From CAYLRY01 sp964386535 (lineage in GTDB: Bacteria; Chloroflexota; Dehalococcoidia; Dehalococcoidales; UBA3254), in assembly GCA_964386535.1 (NCBI GenBank), contig CAYLRY010000067.1, forward strand, positions 1 to 8,500: a stretch of 8,500 bases of DNA, read 5' to 3'. Positions 1-6,343 of this stretch are shown one piece after another. Every line of letters starts with the position of its first letter. The first letter of the stretch is position 1. A program made the position numbers and the translations under genes. Under the pieces are notes generated by a model. That model worked only from the letters and a program-made list of their open reading frames with translations. It was not told where the DNA came from and made no database searches.

Positions 1-77
1 GAGGGCAACACCATCCAGGGCCGGTTTCGCAGGCTGACCAGGCTGCCGGGTTTGAAATCGAACTGCATCATGCTCAT
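1..77 (-). CDS. N-terminal fragment of the gene following the helicase; possibly a SNF2-type partner helicase
   Basis: An open frame starts with ATG at base 77, and this ATG overlaps the helicase stop codon as ATGA. It runs off the left edge after 25 codons. Other in-frame ATGs lie at 71 and 68, so the exact start is uncertain. The visible peptide begins MSMMQFDF and continues KPGSLVSLRNRPWMVLP. A short beta-rich opening of the type 'G-S-L-V-x-x-R-x-R-x-W-x-V-L-P' recalls, from memory, the N-terminus of SNF2/HepA-like helicases paired with DUF1998 helicases in defence loci. That identity is inference from 25 residues. The 4-bp overlap itself is direct sequence evidence for translational coupling and one operon with the large helicase. 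No Shine-Dalgarno sequence precedes any of the three ATGs. Confidence 0.55.
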   Translation of the reverse strand, partial: MSMMQFDFKPGSLVSLRNRPWMVLP

Positions 78-3000
78 TTGACGGGTTTAAAAATATCGGG
101 CCGCCTGGCCACAAACGCATCCAGGGGCTCTTTATAATACCACGAAAGAACCTGGTATCCGGCGGTTTTCAGTGCTTCCCGCTTGGCCTTGTCATCCTCC
201 ATGACCTGTTTTTCGTCATGGGGTGTGCCGTCACAGAAAATGCAGACATTCGGCTTATAGAGAAAGTCAGGCAACACGTACATTTTGGGGATATTCGGCT
301 GGGCTTCATCGGGCAGCCTGAGGCCTTTTCCGTAGAGATACTTCAGGAATGCCTCTTCCGTGCTGCTGTTCATATCCCTCGACGCCATCAACGAATGGTA
401 TTGTTCGTCATAACTGCCGAACGAACGGTTGGAGAGCACTTCCACGGAAGAATCCTTCAGCAGCCTTAAAGAATTACGGATATAATTCCTGTTGATGACC
501 TGGTGGTGGCTTTGGTTGTAGTAGTTCAGCAGATCGTCGTAGGTGGCCGGGGCAAGCTCTTCCTCCGGAATTTCCACCCCCTCTTTCATGAAGCAGAATT
601 CGAAAGCGTCGTGCATGACCGATTTGTAGACCTGCGGATTTTCAACCAGCTGGGAGAGGACGCCCAGGCTTCCTTCGGCCGCTTCGTAAAGCAGGATGTT
701 GGGAGAATCGCCTTCGCCCATGACGGAGACCCCGATTTCGTTCGATTCCACCTGGAAGTAGTTTTCAATGGCCCTTTTCAGGGCATACATGAGGGTGATC
801 ACTCCTGCGAAACCGCCCTGTAGACCCAGGGTCTCCACCGGCTGAATGTAAAGTACATTGGCCGTAGAGGTCGTGAACAGCTTGATCCGCCTGACCTCAT
901 CCCTATTCCCTTCTTCGGCTTCCTGTTGTTTGTTCTGCCAGTGCCCGCTTTTCAGGTTCAGGGTAAATCCCTTCTCCGTTGAATTTCTCCATTTGAAATT
1001 GATGTGGACCAGCCGTGCCGCCGGAAATGCATGCAGGTGCAGCAGTTGTTCCCCTCCGGTTTTGACGAGGGCTTCCAGGGTGTTGTCAAATCCCCCTTCC
1101 ACATAGAAATAGGTGCGGGTGTCGAATCCTTTCCGGCTTCTCTCCTCTTCCTGACAGGTGATCCGCTGCTGTTCAAAGGCTACCGTTTCGGCAATTTCCA
1201 CCAGATCGGTATGGATGTGATCGTCCATTCCCTGGGTCAGTTCCTTGTTGACCAACGGATCGACCGTGTAGTTGTACTTATCTTTCATCAGGATATATCC
1301 TGTGAAAGGGCTGATTTTGGCCATTTCCAGTTTCGCTTCCGCCTCGGAAAGGATGATGCGGTCAACCCTGAATTTTGCGCCGTCGTGGTAGATGACGTTT
1401 CTGGGGCCAAACTCATTCAGGGCAATGACCCTCGGACGTGACAGGAACTCTCCGGAACCGTCTTTGGTTTCCAGGAAGGTGCGGATGGGGAGCCGGGTGA
1501 AGTTATAGCCGGGCAGGAATCCTTCGGCCGCCAGGTAGCGGAAAGGATAGAATTCCGATTCGTTGTCGCTCTTCCTGCCATTGGTGTCATTCATATCATT
1601 CAGCAGCAGGGCCATTTGCCGTTCGGCCTGCTTCCGTGAGTATTTGGCCTTTTCGATGATTTCGTGGTTTTCGGCGTACACCCGGTTTTCGATGATTTCA
1701 TTGGCTGCCCTGAACTGCAGGATGGCATTGCGGTAGAGGATTCTCCAGCGTGTGAGGGCATTGTCGAAATCGGTGAAATAGTCGTCGATGGTGCGTTGAA
1801 TCCAGGTGTCGCTGAACCAGGTGGGTTTCCGGAGGGTCAACTCATTTTTGAACCAGGTATCTTCCAGAATTTTCATGAAAGCGTTCCTGATGTCCTGTTT
1901 CTGGGGCTCAGAAAGATGGAAAACCTGCACAATTTCCTCTTTAACCGGAAGGTTTTCCAGATCATCCTTGTCGACCAGGTCGCCCAGGGAGTTGTTCAGT
2001 TTGGAAATGGAATGCCGTGAAAGCATTAACGCGTGGAGGTGGCACTTCAGCAACTCCTCGTTGACCAGGTCCATGCGGGGTGTGGATACGGAGCCGGCCA
2101 CCATTTTTTCGGGCGTTTTGAAGAAGTGGCGGTCGTGTGCGCTGTAGTTGGAGCAGTAGGTCATCACCAGGGCGGCCTGCCCGTTCCGGCCGGCGCGGCC
2201 GCTCCGCTGGGCGTAATTGGCCGGTGACGGGGGTACATTCCTGAGATGGACAATGTTCAGGTCGGCAATGTCGATGCCTAGTTCCATGGTGGGGGAACAG
2301 TACAGCACGCTGATGGTTCCGTTCCGGAAGAGTTTCTCCCTTTCCTGTCTTTTGTCGTTTTTGATCTGTCCGGTGTGCTCCCGCCCTTCAATGGGTTTCA
2401 GGTGGTGAAAGTCGGTCTGGTAAAACCGCTGGAAATATTGGTTCGGTTTCACCGTGACCGGTCTGTAGGACCTGGTTTTGATGAGGTCGGGTGTGATGGT
2501 CTCTCCGTCGCCCTTCTGCCAGAGGAGATAATCGACCTTCAACTGGTAAACGTAAACCTGTACCCCGTTTTCATCTCTGGCGTATTTGCGCGATAACCAT
2601 CCGGCCTCGCACAGAAAATCAAACAAAGCATATACGGCCGGGGTATAGATCTCTTTGCCGCGGAGGCTGATGCCATGGTTGGTGGCCACATTCCTCAGGT
2701 ACCGGCCGAAGTGGCTCTGATAACCGGCGCTTCCCCCGAAAAGGTTCAGGTTGGAGCGGTCCAGTTTCTCAACCTGGATATTGGCGGGGTAATCAATTTT
2801 ATCGGAATCGTCGACCGTCCATGGAGCGATCAGTTTTTCCCTGATTTTTTTGGAGTTCTGGTTAATGGTGGCAGGTTCGAGCATGGAGAAGCTCAGGGCG
2901 TAGGATTTCCGGAAGAAATCGAACACCTGGGAGAGAAACTCACGGCGCTCTTCCGGGGTCATTTTGTCCAGCAACTCGTTTTGATTCCACAGTGTGTTAT

Positions 3001-5302
3001 CCTGAACCGACTCCTCCAGAAATTTGTATCCTATTTTCAGCAGGGCGCACTGTTCCAGGTTCGGCAACACCACGCGCCAGCTTTTTCGAAGGTCGTGCAG
3101 AAGGCGGTACATGATAAAATCCTTGAAGGCATCCTCATTTTCCTTTCGGGGACCGGGAAACTGGGCGGGGTTTTTGGCAAACTGCCCCTGGGGGATGTTC
3201 ATACATTCGAAAATCCGGTCCGCAATGGTGGTATAGTCGAGTTCTCCATATTTCTCCAGGGCGTTCCATATAGCTGCCCTTAACTGGCCGACTTTCACAA
3301 AATCGTTAAAGTGGCCGGCCTGGAGGGAGGCATCCTGCCGGTTATCGGTAAAGCTCAGCAGCTTTTGCTCCCTGACCGATTCACCGAAAGCATGTAGTTG
3401 CGAAATGGTTTCGAAAGAAAGGACCGTGGTAGCCGTACTGCGCCCTTCTCCTCCCAGCTTGGTCAGTTTGGCCCACTCGCCGCCATGGTCAAAGATGATC
3501 CCTGAAGTGGGATCGAAGGCCATGGGAGCGGCGATAAACCAACCGTCATATTCCTTTTCCTCCGTAAATGAAAAGTTGCCTTCGCTGTCAAAATGGATTT
3601 TTGCGGGGATGCTTTTTCTTTTATCTGACTTCAGCGAACGGGATCCATCTCTTCTGGGCGGATTGAACCACGCTTCGGGAAGGTCCTGCAGATCGCGTTC
3701 TTCATCCCAGACAAGTTCCTCATCATCCTGATGTGCTATGAAAATGTACCCTGCTTTTGTTGTTGTTTCTTCGTCTTCCGGATCTTCGAGATTCCGGAAA
3801 TCCCGCGGGAAAAGCCTTTGCTGACTTTCATTGAGGGTGACGCAATAAAAATCATGACCTGAAAAGCGGCTGAATACCAGCGGGAAAACGAAAGTGTCGG
3901 AATTGCCCGAATACAATCCCGCATTCAGGTAAGCCGTCCGGGTGTTCTGGTCCCCCAGGGTGGCATAAACGGCACCGGTCTGGGCGATAAACTGATGTAT
4001 CCGGTAGGGAAGGTAATTCTTTTTCCGCGAAGGATCGGAATTGACCCTGTTGGACCATTCCAGCAGTTTTGTGATATAGGGATTACATTCGGTTTCTGCT
4101 CTTCCGCAATACTCCTGCAATTGGTGGCCGATTGATTCCACGGTGAGAGGTTTGCGCCGGACCAGGGTTCCTTCTTTGCGTTCGAGTGCGATATTCTCCT
4201 CCAGCCAGTTGGCCACCGGATTGGTTTCAAATTCCGTGAAGGGTAACGCCGGGTCAATTCCCCGGGTCACGGACTGAGCCACGCTGGCGGGAGTCACCGG
4301 TAAATCTGTAGTGAGGCTTTTGACCAGGTATTCGTTGACGATCTGGTTCTCATGGATATCGCTGCCGAAGATGAGGCTCCCTATTTTGGCTACCTCCTGT
4401 TTTTGTTCGGAAAGGGTGGCAGTGTCGGACGAAATCATGGTGGCTGATGTTCCGATACAGGTCACCGGGTTTCCTGCCCCCGCCTTGATCCTTCTGATAA
4501 GCAGTGCGACGTCCGATCCCTGGCGACCCCGGTAAGTGTGCAATTCATCGAAGACCAGGAAATGCAGGTTTCCGAGGATGTTGTTCCTGATGTCCATGTC
4601 CCTGCCTCCACGGGTCAGGATCAGTTCCAGCATCATGTAGTTGGTCATCAGGATATGGGGCGGATTAACCCGCATTTTCTCCCTCGTGGCCTCATCCTCC
4701 TGTCCGGTGTACTGACCGTAGCGGATGGGGAAGATATCGCCCGTGATCTCTTTCAATTCTTTGATTTGTTCCGTCAGGCTTTTCTCCCCCTCTTCGAAGA
4801 CCGTTCCTGCTGGCAGTTTCCTTTTGAGGTAGTTGCGCTCGTACTTGCGGAATTCTTCATGCTGCGAGTTGATCAAAGCGTTCATGGGGTAAACGATGAC
4901 CGCCTGGGTTTTCCCATCAAGAGATTCGGTTGATCTGAGGATATGGTTGAAGATGGTGGCGATGTAAGTCAGCGATTTCCCTGAGCCGGTCCCGGAGGTG
5001 ACGATGAACTCTTTCCCTGAGGCGCCGAGGGTGATGGCCTCCTCCTGGTGTTTGTATAGCTCGTAACCATAAAAGATATCCTGCAGCTCATTGTGCAGGA
5101 GACCGCTCTCCACCAGGTTTTGGATGGTCCGTCCTTTTTCGAAAGTGGGGTTAAACTGGACCAGAGGGTCGGGCCACAATTTTTTATTGTTCAGTTCATC
5201 CTCCACGAACCGGAGAAGCAGCGGATCCTTGACATTCAGAAAGCTGTTGATGTAGCTTTTATAATTGTCAATCAACTTCTTATGAAATTCAAGTATGTTC
5301 AT
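74..5302 (-). CDS. Giant DEAD/DEAH-box helicase with DUF1998-like region and C-terminal Vsr/DUF559-like nuclease
   Basis: This 1742-residue cytosolic protein is predicted to be an ATP-driven nucleic-acid translocase. RecA domain 1 has a Q-motif-like LYKHQEEAI (82-90), Walker A TSGTGSGKS (102-110), YPMNAL (138-143), TNYMMLE (220-226), DEAH-type box FDELHTY (251-257) and GTSAT (284-288). RecA domain 2 has HTGQ (976-979), SPTMELGIDI (1003-1012) and QRSGRAGR (1032-1039). About 680 residues separate the two lobes and include FTDNRQDASLQAGHF (651-665), a hallmark of the MrfA/YprA-like and DISARM-associated helicase group. A DUF1998/MZB-like region spans about 1485-1595 (LLYEAAEGSLG near 1537), but its usual zinc cysteines are mostly missing. 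The last 66 residues resemble a PD-(D/E)XK domain of Vsr/DUF559 type: PDF (D1679), IFCDGTPHD (D1691, H1695), D1704, K1707/R1708 and GYQVL (1715-1719). The start is the first ATG of the frame; no strong Shine-Dalgarno sequence is seen. The frame is intact. A role in antiphage defence is inferred from family and neighbours; a repair role like that of MrfA is the main alternative. Confidence 0.93.
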   Translation of the reverse strand: MNILEFHKKLIDNYKSYINSFLNVKDPLLLRFVEDELNNKKLWPDPLVQFNPTFEKGRTIQNLVESGLLHNELQDIFYGYELYKHQEEAITLGASGKEFIVTSGTGSGKSLTYIATIFNHILRSTESLDGKTQAVIVYPMNALINSQHEEFRKYERNYLKRKLPAGTVFEEGEKSLTEQIKELKEITGDIFPIRYGQYTGQEDEATREKMRVNPPHILMTNYMMLELILTRGGRDMDIRNNILGNLHFLVFDELHTYRGRQGSDVALLIRRIKAGAGNPVTCIGTSATMISSDTATLSEQKQEVAKIGSLIFGSDIHENQIVNEYLVKSLTTDLPVTPASVAQSVTRGIDPALPFTEFETNPVANWLEENIALERKEGTLVRRKPLTVESIGHQLQEYCGRAETECNPYITKLLEWSNRVNSDPSRKKNYLPYRIHQFIAQTGAVYATLGDQNTRTAYLNAGLYSGNSDTFVFPLVFSRFSGHDFYCVTLNESQQRLFPRDFRNLEDPEDEETTTKAGYIFIAHQDDEELVWDEERDLQDLPEAWFNPPRRDGSRSLKSDKRKSIPAKIHFDSEGNFSFTEEKEYDGWFIAAPMAFDPTSGIIFDHGGEWAKLTKLGGEGRSTATTVLSFETISQLHAFGESVREQKLLSFTDNRQDASLQAGHFNDFVKVGQLRAAIWNALEKYGELDYTTIADRIFECMNIPQGQFAKNPAQFPGPRKENEDAFKDFIMYRLLHDLRKSWRVVLPNLEQCALLKIGYKFLEESVQDNTLWNQNELLDKMTPEERREFLSQVFDFFRKSYALSFSMLEPATINQNSKKIREKLIAPWTVDDSDKIDYPANIQVEKLDRSNLNLFGGSAGYQSHFGRYLRNVATNHGISLRGKEIYTPAVYALFDFLCEAGWLSRKYARDENGVQVYVYQLKVDYLLWQKGDGETITPDLIKTRSYRPVTVKPNQYFQRFYQTDFHHLKPIEGREHTGQIKNDKRQEREKLFRNGTISVLYCSPTMELGIDIADLNIVHLRNVPPSPANYAQRSGRAGRNGQAALVMTYCSNYSAHDRHFFKTPEKMVAGSVSTPRMDLVNEELLKCHLHALMLSRHSISKLNNSLGDLVDKDDLENLPVKEEIVQVFHLSEPQKQDIRNAFMKILEDTWFKNELTLRKPTWFSDTWIQRTIDDYFTDFDNALTRWRILYRNAILQFRAANEIIENRVYAENHEIIEKAKYSRKQAERQMALLLNDMNDTNGRKSDNESEFYPFRYLAAEGFLPGYNFTRLPIRTFLETKDGSGEFLSRPRVIALNEFGPRNVIYHDGAKFRVDRIILSEAEAKLEMAKISPFTGYILMKDKYNYTVDPLVNKELTQGMDDHIHTDLVEIAETVAFEQQRITCQEEERSRKGFDTRTYFYVEGGFDNTLEALVKTGGEQLLHLHAFPAARLVHINFKWRNSTEKGFTLNLKSGHWQNKQQEAEEGNRDEVRRIKLFTTSTANVLYIQPVETLGLQGGFAGVITLMYALKRAIENYFQVESNEIGVSVMGEGDSPNILLYEAAEGSLGVLSQLVENPQVYKSVMHDAFEFCFMKEGVEIPEEELAPATYDDLLNYYNQSHHQVINRNYIRNSLRLLKDSSVEVLSNRSFGSYDEQYHSLMASRDMNSSTEEAFLKYLYGKGLRLPDEAQPNIPKMYVLPDFLYKPNVCIFCDGTPHDEKQVMEDDKAKREALKTAGYQVLSWYYKEPLDAFVARRPDIFKPVK

Positions 5303-5320
5303 CAGGTTAGGCCATTTATC

Positions 5321-5355
5321 AAAAAATCCGGTCAGATTCCGGCCCGATGGCCGAA
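5321..5355 (-). terminator. Weak terminator- or attenuator-like hairpin in the helicase leader
   Basis: Read on the minus strand, GGCC-ATCG-GGCC forms a short GC-rich stem (5341-5344 with 5349-5352), extended by a C-G pair and two T-A pairs around one bulge. An alternative 4-bp CCGG/CCGG stem (5328-5331 with 5339-5342) is followed after one base by six T residues (5321-5326). The second form looks like a very short intrinsic terminator, and the two stems share bases, so they are mutually exclusive as in an attenuator. It lies about 20-50 nt upstream of the helicase ATG. Both stems are short and chance is a real possibility. Confidence 0.2.
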
Positions 5356-5430
5356 ACCTTAAAGATCGGAAAAGATTGGGGAAAAAGCAAAAGCCTGGAA
5401 ATTCTTGAAATATGATGTCTGACGAAATAT

Positions 5431-5438
5431 TACCTTTG
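5431..5438 (+). promoter_or_regulatory. Possible plus-strand Bacteroidota -7 box
   Basis: TACCTTTG matches the Bacteroidota -7 consensus TAnnTTTG exactly. A TTG at 5405-5407 lies 23 bp upstream, slightly further than the usual spacing for the -33 element. It would fire away from the helicase and toward the 3' end of the PIN gene, where no plus-strand gene is visible. An antisense or spurious transcript is the only product I can suggest. An 8-base motif with two free positions is expected by chance fairly often. Confidence 0.13.
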
Positions 5439-5476
5439 GAAAGTGGGGATTCTTATTTACGAAAAAGTAGGGAAAG

Positions 5477-5560
5477 TTATTTTCCATTCACACCTACCCC
5501 GGATACGATCACCGGAATCGTTCCTTCAAAGAAAAAAATCAACTCGTTGTTGTTAGCCAT
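5477..5560 (-). CDS. Possible 27-residue peptide or gene remnant
   Basis: ATG at 5560 opens a 27-codon frame ending in TAA at 5477-5479. The peptide begins MANNNELIFFFEGT and continues IPVIVSGVGVNGK, with a hydrophobic stretch of about residues 7-22 broken by a Glu-Gly pair. The residue order looks more protein-like than most chance frames in this AT-rich gap, and the start is preceded by an A-rich segment. I do not recognise it. It could be a small peptide, or the broken 5' end of a gene lost when the neighbouring ATPase-PIN block arrived. Length alone gives no support for it being coding. Confidence 0.15.
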   Translation of the reverse strand: MANNNELIFFFEGTIPVIVSGVGVNGK

Positions 5561-5565
5561 TTTAA

Positions 5566-5574
5566 TTTGCGATT
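5566..5574. repeat. 9-bp direct repeat, copy 1 (TTTGCGATT)
   Basis: TTTGCGATT occurs here and again at 7937-7945, in the same orientation, near the two edges of the AT-rich block that carries the ATPase and PIN genes. Together they could be a target-site-like duplication left by insertion. A 9-bp match between two AT-rich regions can also arise by chance, and no transposase or terminal inverted repeats are visible. Confidence 0.2.
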
Positions 5575-5608
5575 CTTACGCAACCAAGAGAGTATAAATG
5601 GCAAGATG

Positions 5609-5653
5609 GAAAATGAGCTGTTTACCCAGTTATTTATAAAGCAGCTCCTTTTC
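5609..5653 (-). terminator. Hairpin downstream of the PIN gene; possible terminator
   Basis: Minus-strand GAGCTG-C-TTTA pairs with TAAA-CAGCTC, a 10-bp stem with one bulged C around a loop of 12 nt. Beyond one mismatch it extends by five further pairs (GAAAA with TTTTC). On the minus strand the core stem is followed by ATTTT. It lies about 160-200 nt after the PIN stop and may end the ATPase-PIN transcript. The T tract is short and doubles as the outer stem, so termination would be inefficient. RNA processing or protection is another possibility. Confidence 0.35.
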
Positions 5654-5815
5654 AAAACACAAAAAACCCTCCAATACTTCAAAGAACGCTTATCATCAAA
5701 TCCTTCAGGGACCCTCAAAAAATGTCATTAAGTGCATAGCGAAGGGATGTAGTTCAACATGGCATAATCGCTGGGTCTTGCAAACAGCTAATATTCCTAT
5801 TATTATACCTTGTTG

Positions 5816-6340
5816 TTATTTTTCGAGTATTCTTTCAATTAAAATAGATTGCTCTTTTTTTAATTTACATAAAGGTTTTAAATCATCGTGTATATAACTA
5901 TCACATAAAAGATTTTTATTTCTTGAACCTGTATAGTAAACAGGAGTTTGAAATCCATTTGGATACAAATTTCGATTTCTTACAAATGGAATAGACCTTT
6001 TATCCTCAGAACAAATGAGCCTACATTTAGTATCTATAACAATTGCAGGCAAATGAGGGTCATCAAAATCTTCATCCTCATGGTTGGCTTCTATTTCTGC
6101 TTGAATTCTATCAATATTCTCAGAATTACCAATAATCACTTTATTTATATCTCTTAGTAGTCGCATAATTGGTAAGTATTTGTGAGCTTTTCTTAGTTCA
6201 GCAATATATTTTGAGCCGCCATAGACTACCATTCCTTTTCCATTAACTATCCAATCAAGGACAGGCTTATATTCTTGATGATTTGTAGATTTTCTACTAA
6301 AAACATTTGCAAGACAATTTGTGTCAATGATAATTGCCAT
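5816..6340 (-). CDS. PIN-domain ribonuclease, partner of the upstream ATPase
   Basis: This 174-residue soluble protein has the four acidic positions of PIN-fold, metal-dependent RNases: D6 in IIIDTNCL, E48 in YIAELR, D94 in DFDDPHLPA and D113 in ICSEDKRS. PIN proteins typically cleave RNA (tRNA, rRNA or mRNA) and many act as toxins. The acidic site looks complete, so an active enzyme is expected. It is longer than a simple VapC toxin (about 130-140 residues): roughly 60 residues follow the last acidic motif, including a basic end that could contact RNA or the ATPase. The ATG at 6340 follows the ATPase stop codon by only 3 bp, showing co-transcription and probably translational coupling. No VapB-like antitoxin gene is adjacent. 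I infer that the ATPase restrains or activates this nuclease during phage attack. The RNA target is unknown. Confidence 0.88.
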   Translation of the reverse strand: MAIIIDTNCLANVFSRKSTNHQEYKPVLDWIVNGKGMVVYGGSKYIAELRKAHKYLPIMRLLRDINKVIIGNSENIDRIQAEIEANHEDEDFDDPHLPAIVIDTKCRLICSEDKRSIPFVRNRNLYPNGFQTPVYYTGSRNKNLLCDSYIHDDLKPLCKLKKEQSILIERILEK

Positions 6341-6343
6341 AAC

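Larger units (their letters stand above)
5303..5815. other. 513-bp gap between PIN and helicase genes; no convincing gene
   Basis: No six-frame reading gives a recognisable protein here. The stretch contains a bulged hairpin about 160-200 nt after the PIN stop, a 27-codon minus-strand ORF (5477-5560), a plus-strand TACCTTTG box (5431-5438), two near-identical AAAGATYGG words exactly 10 bp apart (5361-5369 and 5371-5379), and a GC-rich hairpin just upstream of the helicase start. Base composition is intermediate, between the AT-rich ATPase-PIN pair and the GC-richer helicase. No perfect minus-strand TAnnTTTG box was found for the helicase, so its promoter is not identified. The gap most likely combines the 3' end of the ATPase-PIN unit, a junction, and the helicase leader. 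Confidence 0.6.

Noticed and set aside
2675..3283. Plus-strand 202-codon open frame, and many other plus-strand frames across 200-4930
   Set aside because: All lie antisense to the intact helicase, whose family motifs are clear. Long antisense frames are expected opposite GC-richer coding sequence, and none shows a recognisable domain.
74..5302. Calling the locus a DISARM system
   Set aside because: A DUF1998-type helicase is present, but no DNA methyltransferase, PLD protein or separate drmB-like gene is visible in the window.
5412..5597. Plus-strand 61-codon frame in the gap
   Set aside because: No recognisable motif, overlaps the minus-strand 27-codon frame, and its start precedes the only plausible plus-strand promoter box.
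5550..5735. Minus-strand frame of more than 50 codons without a stop (KYWRVFCVLKRSCFINN region)
   Set aside because: It has no ATG start and no domain I recognise. It could be a gene remnant but cannot be supported as a CDS.
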